Source: CAYLRY01 sp964386535 (lineage in GTDB: Bacteria > Chloroflexota > Dehalococcoidia > Dehalococcoidales > UBA3254). From it: a stretch of DNA of 36,333 bases. Position 1 is the stretch's first letter, and each line of letters begins with the position of its first letter. Location: NCBI GenBank assembly GCA_964386535.1, contig CAYLRY010000029.1, positions 1-36,333 on the forward strand. The letters run 5' to 3'. The translations under genes were made by a program, and so were the position numbers. The notes beneath the pieces are model-generated. The model made no database searches, had not been told where the DNA came from, and was given only the letters and a program-made list of their open reading frames with translations. Below are positions 1 through 8,257 of this stretch, piece by piece.

Positions 1-191
1 GTGACATCGCACTGAATGGCCATGGCCAAGCCGCCCTCTTTCCTGATGGCTGCCACGGTGTTATCAGCCTCCTTAATATCAATATCCACCACAGCTACAG
101 AGCACCCTTCAGCGGCGAATTTAAGGGCTATTCCGCAGCCCATGCCCTTGGCCCCGCCGGTAACAATGGCAACCTTATCCTGAAGTAACAT
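1..191 (-). CDS. Short-chain dehydrogenase/reductase (SDR), N-terminal fragment
   Basis: Reverse-strand reading from an ATG at 191 gives 63 codons before the window edge. The start is fixed by a strong AAAGGAGGT Shine-Dalgarno a few bases upstream. The product opens with an SDR Rossmann motif: residues KVAIVTGGAKGMG carry the TGxxxGxG dinucleotide-binding loop, followed by a beta strand ending VAVVDID, whose acidic residue suggests NAD rather than NADP preference. SDRs are NAD(P)-dependent alcohol or ketone oxidoreductases; the catalytic Ser-Tyr-Lys lies outside the window. It sits 86 bases downstream of a flavoprotein on the same strand, so it may be the last gene of the duplicated dehydrogenase cluster and handle the same substrate or its oxidation product. 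Family assignment is secure, substrate unknown. Confidence 0.85.
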   Translation of the reverse strand, partial: MLLQDKVAIVTGGAKGMGCGIALKFAAEGCSVAVVDIDIKEADNTVAAIRKEGGLAMAIQCDV

Positions 192-277
192 GATCTACCT
201 CCTTTGAGGACTGAAGAAAAACTAAAAAATATGTATCCCTGATCAGGTTTAGCTTAGAATTTTTTCGGATTTAGATA

Positions 278-1918
278 TCAGAGTTTAGAATCTTTCTCCT
301 TTTCTCTTTGGTTAGCGTATTCCGGCGGAATATAGCCGGACCAGTCAGCCACCCGGTTTGGGTCCAGCATATTCCTGACCTTCTGAAGCCAGAGGTCAGC
401 GTGGTCATATATAGGCCCCCAACGCTGGTGAACGTGCTCAATATCCTCCACCTGCATCATGGCTCCCCGGTTGGTATAGCTAAAACGTTTGAAGGGGCTA
501 TTTACATCATATACCAGATCCATATATTCCCTGGCGGCTGCCAGAGATCCCGGGTCCCAGGGGTCATACATGGTGGCAATACCGCCTGAAGAACCCAGTG
601 AATAATGCTCCATAGGGCGGTAGGACATGCCCATGTTGGGCTGAACAATATCACCACGCCTGGTAAAGGGTTTAAAGGCGTCAAACTCGTATTTGCGGTA
701 GTTTAACTGCATCTCCGTAGAGCCATCAGCTCCCTGGATGGAGACCATAAAATCACCGGTGGCGCGCAGGGAAGTGCCCACTGACCACATCTGGTACTGA
801 AAGCGGTGCGCCAGCGCTTTGGGGTCATTGTACTCAGGATCCAGATAGCCGTCCCACTTCTGCATGACGGCCATGACGGCCTTTTTACGGTATTCCAGCT
901 CCCGGGCGGAATGACCGTTAACAAAGACCGGGACTGAACGCATAGCTTTGGTGGGGTCCTGCGGCTTCTGTTTATCAGCCTGCATTTTGGCCCATTGTTC
1001 ATCATTGCCTTCCGCCGAAACGCCGTCAGCCAGGTACGCGGGAGCCACCACACAGGCCAGTTCAGCCTGACCTATTTCTGTAGAGGCTTTCATCATCTGT
1101 TCAGTGGTGGGGAAGGTGAGAACTACAGCATAGTAATTTTCCGGCACCTTCTCCAGCATACCGGCAGATAAGGCTTCACCGGGCTGCCGCTTCATTTCAT
1201 AGTTAATAGGCGTATCAGCGTACCAGGGATAAAGCTTAACTGAGCACTTGGTGATCACCCCGTTGCCGCCGTTAGCGCCGGCGCGGCCTCTTAGGATGCC
1301 CCTCAGGCTAAATCCGGGACCGTCTCCGGAGAACCAGCCTTCTTCCCGGTTAGCGGTGCCCAGGTTCAGAATCTCCCCCGTGGGCAGGACCCATTCGCAG
1401 CCTAGTACGTTACGGCCGTAACCGCTGGTATACAGTTGAGAAATAGTCATCTCCTGGTGGCAGCAGGCCAGTGAAATGACCGAGGCCGTATATCCCACAC
1501 CCGGTTTCCCGGTGTAAAGGCCAACTTTGCCGGCGGCATTTTGCAGTTCCCAGACCGTTACAAAGGGCTCCACCACGGCATGCATGTTCTTAACATCTAT
1601 TTCCAAAATTCTATTCATACGCTTCAATTCAAGAAGTATGCCGCGGTCAGTGGAAAGCTTGGTGGCCACATATTCAAAGGCGCGGGCAGAAGCCTTGAAA
1701 CGGATGCCGGTCTTATTGCAATATTTAATAATGGCCTGAACCTCCTGGGTATTAGCCGGCAAAAGGACCGCAGCCGGCGGATTATGACGTTTATCGCCAA
1801 AAGCTAGCTTGTTCCCCCAGATCTGGTTATAGCTTTCCATAATCACCGGCTCCCGGGTGATGTACTCCGGGCCAACTATCTCTTCAAGAGCCTTAAATTC
1901 TTCATCTGTAAGCGCCAT
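278..1918 (-). CDS. FAD-binding oxidoreductase, type A of module 1 (VAO/GlcD-like fold)
   Basis: A 546-residue protein of the FAD_binding_4 (vanillyl-alcohol oxidase/GlcD) superfamily. Visible landmarks are the N-terminal FAD domain (about 45-230) with LELKRMNRILEID and HAVVEPFVTVWEL, and a conserved stretch GWFSGDGPGFSLRGILRG at about 194-211. The C-terminus reads LDPNRVADWSGYIPPEY, a variant of the DPNxxxNPGK end of glycolate oxidase-type enzymes. The ATG at 1918 has TCCTTTAGGAGG just upstream. It is the last gene of the second B/Fe-S/A module, 84 bases after the Fe-S gene. The pyrophosphate-binding loop that is normally Gly-rich reads RFKASARAFEYVATK, so cofactor binding may be unusual. 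It is about 57 residues longer than its paralog at 5188-6657. Likely a cytoplasmic substrate dehydrogenase subunit; substrate not deducible. Confidence 0.85.
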   Translation of the reverse strand: MALTDEEFKALEEIVGPEYITREPVIMESYNQIWGNKLAFGDKRHNPPAAVLLPANTQEVQAIIKYCNKTGIRFKASARAFEYVATKLSTDRGILLELKRMNRILEIDVKNMHAVVEPFVTVWELQNAAGKVGLYTGKPGVGYTASVISLACCHQEMTISQLYTSGYGRNVLGCEWVLPTGEILNLGTANREEGWFSGDGPGFSLRGILRGRAGANGGNGVITKCSVKLYPWYADTPINYEMKRQPGEALSAGMLEKVPENYYAVVLTFPTTEQMMKASTEIGQAELACVVAPAYLADGVSAEGNDEQWAKMQADKQKPQDPTKAMRSVPVFVNGHSARELEYRKKAVMAVMQKWDGYLDPEYNDPKALAHRFQYQMWSVGTSLRATGDFMVSIQGADGSTEMQLNYRKYEFDAFKPFTRRGDIVQPNMGMSYRPMEHYSLGSSGGIATMYDPWDPGSLAAAREYMDLVYDVNSPFKRFSYTNRGAMMQVEDIEHVHQRWGPIYDHADLWLQKVRNMLDPNRVADWSGYIPPEYANQREKEKDSKL

Positions 1919-2002
1919 AGATACCTCCTAAAGGAGAAATCCTTAAAGCAAAGCTAAATCTCTAATTTTTAATCTCCAAGCAGATTCAAACAGGGCCGCC
2001 CC

Positions 2003-3280
2003 TTACACGGATTGCTCTATCAGCTCAATAATATCCAGTACCTGGATCCGGTCGCCGGTTCTGGCGGCAGCATCCAGAAAGACCCGCTTGCACCAGGGGC
2101 AAGCGCTTACAATGGCCTCTGCCCCCACTGCCCTGGCTTCACGCAGTCTTTCGGCCCCGGTCCATTTAGCAAAGTCCGGGTAGGCGTCTATCACCCCTCC
2201 GCCGGCCCCACAGCACCAGGCGTACTCACGTATACGGTACATTTCCACCAGGTCCAGGCCCGGGATGCTTTTCAGCAGGTTCCGGGGAGGGTCATATACT
2301 CCATGGGTACCCCGGCGGTATTTTTTGGGGGGATCATGTAAATAAATCATACTGCCCGGCGGTTTATACTCCCTGCCTTTCCAGTGAATCCAGGGCTCAC
2401 CCAGACGCCCCAGGTGGCAGGGATCATGATAGGTGACTTTTAAGGGCAACGATTTTCTAAGCTGCAATCTTCCTTGGCGAACCAGCTTCTCCAGGTATTG
2501 AGTGATATGGTAAACCTCAATTCCCAGTTTCTTACCCACCTTATCGTAAAGGACCTGGTAAGCGGCATAACAATCGGCGCAAGGAGTGACCAGTGTTTTA
2601 ATCCCGGCAGTCTGAAAAGTCTCTCTCTGATGATCGGCGAATTTGTCCATTTCAGTGACATACCCTAATTCATAAGCCCGGCCGCCGCAGCAGGCTTCGT
2701 CCTCCCCCATAATACCCACATCCACACCGGCTTTCTGTAACAGGGCGAGGCCGGCCCTGGCTATTGGCCAGAGTTCCTGATCATAAGAGTAGCGGCAGCC
2801 GGCATGGTAAAGGACTTCTGTTTTTTCTTCGGCGGCCCGTTTTACTTTCAGTCCCCTGGCCCAATCTCCTCTTTCGACGCGGGGTTTCAACATCATATTG
2901 TCTTCTTTACGCAGGCTGCGGATAAAGGGCTGATGCTGGGGCAGGAGGTACCCTTCATCCACACATTTAATCCTGAGTTCCTGCATATGCTGAAGAGGCT
3001 CAATATCGTTGCCTACCTTGCAGGATATATCACAGGAGCCGTCCATCATACACCTGTAAAGCACTTCCAGGAATGTATCGTCTATGCTGATATGGCCCTT
3101 TAAAAGGGAATAGCCCATATTAAATTTTCCACCGGAAGCATAGGCATGCCAGTGATACCTGGCAGCAGAGGGACAGCCCTCTACAAAACTAAAATTCCGG
3201 ATATACCGCCAGGGTATGGTCTTGCAATATGAACAGCGGGTGCACCTGATCATATCGTGCTCATATTCTTCCCAGCTCAC
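2003..3280 (-). CDS. CCG-domain Fe-S oxidoreductase of module 1 (HdrD/GlcF-like), Asp-substituted cluster
   Basis: A 425-residue electron-transfer protein with two N-terminal ferredoxin-type clusters followed by two cysteine-rich CCG domains, the layout of GlcF, LutA/GlpC and HdrD. The GTG at 3280 is chosen over an upstream codon because AAGGAGGT precedes it, and its N-terminus then aligns residue for residue with the paralog at 6898-8166. First cluster: C13, C16, C19 and C36-Pro. Second cluster: C77, D80, C83, C87, so the second ligand is Asp where the paralog has Cys. The CCG motifs are EACCGGRAYELGY with CADCY, and AWCCGAGGG with CPWC. It lies between the B and A flavoproteins, so it probably accepts electrons from them and passes them to a membrane or soluble carrier. 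No membrane segment is seen. Confidence 0.9.
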   Translation of the reverse strand: MSWEEYEHDMIRCTRCSYCKTIPWRYIRNFSFVEGCPSAARYHWHAYASGGKFNMGYSLLKGHISIDDTFLEVLYRCMMDGSCDISCKVGNDIEPLQHMQELRIKCVDEGYLLPQHQPFIRSLRKEDNMMLKPRVERGDWARGLKVKRAAEEKTEVLYHAGCRYSYDQELWPIARAGLALLQKAGVDVGIMGEDEACCGGRAYELGYVTEMDKFADHQRETFQTAGIKTLVTPCADCYAAYQVLYDKVGKKLGIEVYHITQYLEKLVRQGRLQLRKSLPLKVTYHDPCHLGRLGEPWIHWKGREYKPPGSMIYLHDPPKKYRRGTHGVYDPPRNLLKSIPGLDLVEMYRIREYAWCCGAGGGVIDAYPDFAKWTGAERLREARAVGAEAIVSACPWCKRVFLDAAARTGDRIQVLDIIELIEQSV

Positions 3281-3419
3281 AGATGACCTCCTTGTCACGA
3301 GTTTCGAGTTACAAGTTACGAGTGTCCAGTACATCCCCCGCGGGGAACCGGGGACTGGAGACTATCCTTTTCTTAATATGACACAGAAAAACAGCCGCCG
3401 GAAACTCACCTTTTCTCTA

Positions 3420-4880
3420 TTAAAAACACAGCTTCCCCGGGTTCAGGATGCTATTGGGATCAAAAATGGCTTTTACCTTTTTTTGCATCCCGGCAGTATC
3501 GCAGGAACGCCGGTAAGCCGTCTCTGCCCATAATGGATAGGGCCTGGAGAAGAAAGCCCCTGCGGTTTCCATTTTATCAGCCGCTTCCGTCAACGTGCGG
3601 CGTGCTAATTCTGTTTCCGCAGGGTTAGCCGGATCGTAATAAAAATCAAATTCACAATGACAACCGGTGCCCTGCGCTACCGGCTGCATATAGAAACCTA
3701 TATTATTAACTGGATATCCTTGCTCCTGCGCCAGGGCGGCCATCATCCTGGCAAACTCCGGGGTTTTACCCTGGGTAGTCAGGAAAAAGAGCTCCGCCAA
3801 ACCATTCTTAAGGCGCAGTTTCCAATACGGTTCATGCGAAGGAGCGGCTAATAGAGAAGCCAGATCCTGTGCCCGGGCTCCACCCAGAGCTGTCTCCACC
3901 TTAAGACCGAATGAAGCAGCCAGCTCCTTTAAGTCTGTCTCCAGATACTCAACTTTTTCTTCCGGTAGGGGGCCGTAGCCTTCACAACTGACGAACATGA
4001 CCCAGGGCGGCAGTTCCGCATATAAAGCAGCAATTTCCTGCGGGGTTTTTTTCAGAAGGCAGGCCAGGTTGACATTGTTCAGTATAAAAATATGGCCGGT
4101 AAAACGGATAAAGGTCAGACGGTAGCTCAACTGGATCAGGGAATCCAGGGAAGAGCCCGGAACCAGGAAAGCCCGGCTCAGCTCAGATAAAAAGCGGCAT
4201 TTCAGGGACATCCAGGTCACGATGCCTATGGTACCCTGAGCCCCGGATACCAACCTCTGGGGGTCCATCTGGGTAGGCCCGAAGGGACTTATCTGGGCTT
4301 TTCCTATTTCCCACTGCTGTTCCAGGGTATCCGGCCCAGCGGCCTCACCTGTCCTCATGCGGTCCCCGGTTCCGAATACAATTTCAACACAGAGCATGGG
4401 GTCTGTGCTGTCAAAATGAATTCCCGGCATAGTGATAGGTTCTCTCTCCAGAACACTGGTTAAGACTGATTTTGAGCTGCGGGGCAGCAGCGGCAGGTAA
4501 GCGGACAACCCTTCTTTTGCCAGTTCGAACTGTAATTGGCCGAAGGTAACTCCCGGCTCTACAATAGCCACCCGGTTGGAGCGATTAACCCGGATAATCT
4601 TATTCATACGCCGCAGGTCTACTATGACCGATCCTTCTGCGCAGGGGATGGTATCACCCCGAAAATGAGGCGCTCCGGAACTGACCGGCACAAGAGGGAC
4701 ATTTTTCTCATTAGCCCATTTAACCACTCCCTGAAGCTCTTCCAGGCCAGCCGGTCTCACCACACAGGCAGGAGTGCGGGAAGGAGCAAAGCTATTATCT
4801 GAGGAGTATTCCTTTAGTATCTCATAACTGTCCAGGACGTGATCCCGTCCCAGGATTTTCAGCAGTTCAGTGTCGACCAT
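3420..4880 (-). CDS. FAD-binding oxidoreductase, type B of module 1 (GlcD-like)
   Basis: A 486-residue FAD_binding_4/FAD-oxidase_C protein. The ATG at 4880 follows AAAGGAGT with 7-base spacing, which excludes an extra 16-residue upstream extension and gives the same length as its paralog at 8258-9724. It has the pyrophosphate loop VPVSSGAPHFRGDTIP, the strand VDLRRMNKIIRV, VAIVEPGVTFGQL, GAQGTIGIVTWMSL, and the classical C-terminal FDPNSILNPGKL. The His in the SSGxPHFRGD loop is located like the flavin-linking His of berberine-bridge enzymes, but covalent flavin is only a guess. It opens the second copy of the tandem module and is followed after 139 bases by the Fe-S gene. Role by family: dehydrogenation of a 2-hydroxy acid or an alcohol; substrate unknown. 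Confidence 0.88.
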   Translation of the reverse strand: MVDTELLKILGRDHVLDSYEILKEYSSDNSFAPSRTPACVVRPAGLEELQGVVKWANEKNVPLVPVSSGAPHFRGDTIPCAEGSVIVDLRRMNKIIRVNRSNRVAIVEPGVTFGQLQFELAKEGLSAYLPLLPRSSKSVLTSVLEREPITMPGIHFDSTDPMLCVEIVFGTGDRMRTGEAAGPDTLEQQWEIGKAQISPFGPTQMDPQRLVSGAQGTIGIVTWMSLKCRFLSELSRAFLVPGSSLDSLIQLSYRLTFIRFTGHIFILNNVNLACLLKKTPQEIAALYAELPPWVMFVSCEGYGPLPEEKVEYLETDLKELAASFGLKVETALGGARAQDLASLLAAPSHEPYWKLRLKNGLAELFFLTTQGKTPEFARMMAALAQEQGYPVNNIGFYMQPVAQGTGCHCEFDFYYDPANPAETELARRTLTEAADKMETAGAFFSRPYPLWAETAYRRSCDTAGMQKKVKAIFDPNSILNPGKLCF

Positions 4881-5084
4881 GATTAAACTCCTTTCAACGG
4901 TGTCAGAGATGGTTTGACCGTTCTGCATGAATGGCCAATGGTGAACGATTTTTGAATGAGAAACAGGTTCTCAACTATTCCATCATAACAAGCGTATTAA
5001 TTGTCCGTAGTAATCTGGAAACAGCATCTGACTAATATGAACTGTTCAATATTTAATCAGCCGCACACCCAGCAGGCTTTTCCC

Positions 5085-5135
5085 TGACCTGATGCGGGAT
5101 TAAGACCTTCCTGTTCTCTTTCCCGGATCAGGTCA
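5085..5135. repeat. Long inverted repeat between the two modules
   Basis: The 307-base gap 4881-5187 separates the two module copies. It holds TGACCTGATGCGGGA (5085-5099) and its near-perfect complement TCCCGGATCAGGTCA (5121-5135), giving a 15-bp stem with one mismatch and a 21-base loop. TTCCTGT in the loop (5108-5114) can alternatively pair with ACAGGAA at 5145-5151. Neither side has a T-run, so it is not a standard intrinsic terminator. It may be a processing or attenuation structure, or an operator. No convincing promoter was found for the downstream gene in this gap. Confidence 0.6.
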
Positions 5136-5187
5136 GAGATTCAGACAGGAAAAGGTAACCGGGCTAAGGCTTTTACGAATTCTTTTT

Positions 5188-6657
5188 TTATACCAGTGAA
5201 CCCCCCAGCGGCGCAACCCCGTTAGGGTCTAAGGCCTGAGCTATTTTCTTCCACCACATATCATAATTGCATAAAGCCTGGTTGATCTCAGGTGTAACGC
5301 CCATGGTGGAGGCGAAATAGCGCTCCTTGAAAGCCCTGGCCGTTTGCTCTTTCTGCCAGGTTTCCACCGCTTTTTTGGCTTCTGCGTTAGAAGGATCAAA
5401 TTTGCAGAAAATCTCGGTCTTACCCAGATGCCCCTGTTCCACACCCCAACCGAAAAAGGCGCCGCCGTCATCCACAATCAGGCCCTTCTGAATCAAAGGC
5501 TCTTTAGCCTTACCAGCTCCAATGGCCCATTTAATAGTCAGGTCTCTCTGTCCCATGATAGGAATGGAACTGAAGGCACCACCGGCCCGGAATGTCTCCC
5601 TGATGGAGCCGCTGATACGGGTGCACTGGCACATTAAAATGCCTTCAATTTCAGGGTCTTCCACCATTTTCAGGGATTGTCCTTCATTGTCGTTGATGAT
5701 TTTAGCCAGTACTTTCTTTTTATAGGCAAAATCTTCTGGAGAGTTTCCCGCCACAATAACAAAGAAACCCGGACCCTGGACCTCCTGGCTCATGCGCTTG
5801 AAGACTTCTTCCTCCTCTTCATTGCAGGTGGTGATATTGGCGGCGACCATAGATGGGTTGAAGCCCATCAACTCAAAACAGATTTCACTCTCCCCGATCT
5901 TTAGCTCCGCCTGCCACATCTTCTCTACCGAGGGGAAGCTGTAATAACGCGCCATCATATTGGCCGGAATCTCGCTCAAAGTATAGCGCGGCGATTTGCC
6001 TACAATGGGATAGGCTGCTGGTCCAGACCAGTGATAAAGCTTGACTGCTGCTTTAGTAAAAACCCCGGGGGTGACTCCAGGCGGCACTGCGGAGGTCAGA
6101 ATGGACCTTAAAGAAGGACCCGGCCCATCGCCGGAAAACCACTCATCCGATGAACCCAGAGACCCTGTCCTGACGATATCCCCTTCGGGAGTCACCCATT
6201 CAATGGCCAGATGATTACGGTCGTCGCCACTGGTGGTCTGGTCCATATGACCATGACCCCTGAGCATGGCTGAGCAGTTGGTCCCGGCCCCTTTAATACA
6301 AAAATTCAGGCCCCTTTTCATCAATTCAGCCTGAAGTTCCGCTGATATCACATAAGGTTCCACCACGGCGTACATATTTTTTTCATTAATTTCAATGATA
6401 CGGTTCATTCTTCTCAGGTCCAGAAGAATCAGGCCTGGAGGAAAACTTCCCGTCCAACCGGTGCAAATGGGTCTGAATTTGAGCTTACGTTTATTGCACA
6501 GCCTGACGATAGCCTGTACCTGGGTTGTATTTTCCGGCAGCATTACGGCGAGGAACTGAGCATTAAAATAGGCCGGCATAATGGCGGGATCGGCACAAAT
6601 ATTCTCTTCACCCACCACATCCTCGAACTCCTGATACACCTCTTTACTTAAAGCCAT
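5188..6657 (-). CDS. FAD-binding oxidoreductase, type A of module 2
   Basis: A 489-residue paralog of the flavoprotein at 278-1918. Shared landmarks are the opening MALSKEVYQEFEDVVGEENI, LRRMNRIIEINEKNMYAVVEP, GDDRNHLAIEWVTPEGD, and the signature EWFSGDGPGPSLRSIL near residues 172-187. The C-terminus is LDPNGVAPLGGSLV. AAAGGGGGAT precedes the ATG at 6657. Compared with copy 1 it lacks residues in the N-terminal part and its loop reads FRPICTGWTGSFPPG, so the two type-A subunits have diverged where flavin and substrate would bind. This suggests different substrates or partial loss of flavin binding. It is preceded by the Fe-S gene after 240 bases (which include a possible 43-codon ORF) and followed by the inverted-repeat gap. 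Family assignment firm, function unknown. Confidence 0.85.
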   Translation of the reverse strand: MALSKEVYQEFEDVVGEENICADPAIMPAYFNAQFLAVMLPENTTQVQAIVRLCNKRKLKFRPICTGWTGSFPPGLILLDLRRMNRIIEINEKNMYAVVEPYVISAELQAELMKRGLNFCIKGAGTNCSAMLRGHGHMDQTTSGDDRNHLAIEWVTPEGDIVRTGSLGSSDEWFSGDGPGPSLRSILTSAVPPGVTPGVFTKAAVKLYHWSGPAAYPIVGKSPRYTLSEIPANMMARYYSFPSVEKMWQAELKIGESEICFELMGFNPSMVAANITTCNEEEEEVFKRMSQEVQGPGFFVIVAGNSPEDFAYKKKVLAKIINDNEGQSLKMVEDPEIEGILMCQCTRISGSIRETFRAGGAFSSIPIMGQRDLTIKWAIGAGKAKEPLIQKGLIVDDGGAFFGWGVEQGHLGKTEIFCKFDPSNAEAKKAVETWQKEQTARAFKERYFASTMGVTPEINQALCNYDMWWKKIAQALDPNGVAPLGGSLV

Positions 6658-6782
6658 GGTTTTTATCCCCCTTTTCGAACCGAAAACTCAAATTTCCAAT
6701 ATTAAATAATTCTCCACTTTGGCCTCAAACAGTAACGCCTGGGAAAATTCTCTTTACCTGTTATACCAGAGCAAGCTGCAGT

Positions 6783-6914
6783 CTACTTGTCTTCCTCCCA
6801 GAAATGCTCCCGCTCAAAATGGTTATTGCCAAAAGCGGGCGGTAGATCCTTGTTCGCCAACTGGGCCCAGCTCTGGAGCCGGTTTGATAGTTTAATCTTA
6901 TACGGCCTTTTCAA
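6783..6914 (-). CDS. Possible 43-residue ORF between Fe-S and type A genes of module 2
   Basis: The 240-base space after the Fe-S gene contains an open frame from a TTG at 6914, overlapping the end of the Fe-S gene by 17 bases, to a TAG at 6783-6785. The product has a protein-like composition with many W, F, H and charged residues (for example LQSWAQLANKDLPPAF and the end EREHFWEEDK). Codon choice resembles the neighbours. There is no clear Shine-Dalgarno, the start is uncertain, and no equivalent occurs in the 84-base space of module 1. It could be a small accessory subunit, a remnant of a longer gene, or chance. Confidence 0.25.
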   Translation of the reverse strand: MKRPYKIKLSNRLQSWAQLANKDLPPAFGNNHFEREHFWEEDK

Positions 6915-8166
6915 CCAGATCTACGATATCGAATATCTTCATTCTGTTGCCATTTTCATGAACGGTTTCATTGAACGTCTTTTCACACCAGGGACAGGCT
7001 GTAACCAGGGCCTCAGCGCCGGTTGAAACCGCCTCTTCGATTCTTTTCCCGGCGGTCCATCTGGCGAATTCGGGATTGGAATCACTGACGCCGCCGCCAG
7101 CACCGCAGCACCAGGCATATTCCTTAATACGCTCCATTTCAACCAGTTTCAGACCGGGGAGACTTTTCAGCACCTCTCGCGGCGGTTCATAAATGCCGTA
7201 AGTTCCGCGGCGATAGGTCTTGGGAGGATCAAATACAAACCGGTCGCCGGGAACCTTTTTCCCCGACCAGTGAATCCAGGGTTCCCCCAGGCGGCCAAGG
7301 CGGCAGGGATCATGATAAGTAACTATCATATCGACCTTCCTGGCCGGTTTCAGCTTCCCTTCCTTCATCAATCTGGCAATATACTCTGTAGTATGCAGCA
7401 CCTCCAGGTCTCCCTTGAGTCCGAACCTGTCATAAAGGACCTTAAAGGCCTGGTAGCAATCAGCGCATCCAGTTACCAGTATCCCGGCTCCTGACTTCCT
7501 GATCAGTGCCATGCTCTTTTTGGCCTGTTCCAGAAATTCCTGCTGATAGCCCATCTGGTAAGCCCGGCCTCCGCAGCAGGTCTCAGCCGCACCTGCAATA
7601 CCGAAATCAACTCCGGCTTTTTGCAGGATTCCGGCAGTATTCTGCGCCAGCTTCCACTGTTCCTGATTAAAGCTGGTCAAACAGCCAGCAAAATAGACCA
7701 CCTGTACCTTCTCTCTGGTGAAATCCTTTAGGTTTAATCCCTTAGCCCAATCAGCGCGGCCAACTACTTTTTCGGGCACCATGGAGCCGGTCTTCTTTAA
7801 GTTTTCAATCACTTTATCTAGAACAGGCACAGTATGACCTTCAGCAACAGCCCTGTTACGGAATTCCTGGATAGGCTCCAGCACCTCCATGTCCATGGCA
7901 TAATTACACGAAACGCCGCAGGCGCCGCACATTTGACAATTCTGGACCACGTCCATGATTTTATCGGAATAATTAAAACCATTCTTCAACATGACATTAG
8001 CGATATTTAGTCTGCCACCGCCTGAGTAGGCATGGAAATTGTATCTGGCTATACTGGGACAGGCGTAAGAATAACCCGCGCTCTTTACCTTCTGCATAGG
8101 TATAAATTTACAGGCCGAACACCGGCAGCACATCCCCATATCGCCCTGGTATTGCTCCAGTCCCAT
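6898..8166 (-). CDS. CCG-domain Fe-S oxidoreductase of module 2 (HdrD/GlcF-like)
   Basis: A 422-residue paralog of the protein at 2003-3280. The ATG at 8166 is preferred to a GTG six bases upstream because it sits 8 bases from AGGAGG. Ligands: C13, C16, C19 and C36-Pro for the first 4Fe-4S cluster; C77, C80, C83 and C87 (canonical CxxCxxCxxxC in NCQMCGACGVSC) for the second. Two CCG domains follow, with ETCCGGRAYQMGY plus CADCY and AWCCGAGGG plus CPWC. The conserved block YHDPCRLGRLGEPWIHW is nearly identical in both paralogs. By homology to GlcF/GlpC/HdrD it moves electrons from the flavoproteins to an acceptor. It is soluble as far as can be seen and needs a partner for membrane contact. 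Second gene of the first-transcribed module. Confidence 0.92.
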   Translation of the reverse strand: MGLEQYQGDMGMCCRCSACKFIPMQKVKSAGYSYACPSIARYNFHAYSGGGRLNIANVMLKNGFNYSDKIMDVVQNCQMCGACGVSCNYAMDMEVLEPIQEFRNRAVAEGHTVPVLDKVIENLKKTGSMVPEKVVGRADWAKGLNLKDFTREKVQVVYFAGCLTSFNQEQWKLAQNTAGILQKAGVDFGIAGAAETCCGGRAYQMGYQQEFLEQAKKSMALIRKSGAGILVTGCADCYQAFKVLYDRFGLKGDLEVLHTTEYIARLMKEGKLKPARKVDMIVTYHDPCRLGRLGEPWIHWSGKKVPGDRFVFDPPKTYRRGTYGIYEPPREVLKSLPGLKLVEMERIKEYAWCCGAGGGVSDSNPEFARWTAGKRIEEAVSTGAEALVTACPWCEKTFNETVHENGNRMKIFDIVDLVEKAV

Positions 8167-8257
8167 ATACACTACCTCCTAAAGAAACTCAAAACCTTAA
8201 TCTCTAAACTCTAAATAAATTCAAAACGTTAAATTTCGAACCTTCAACTCCAAACTA

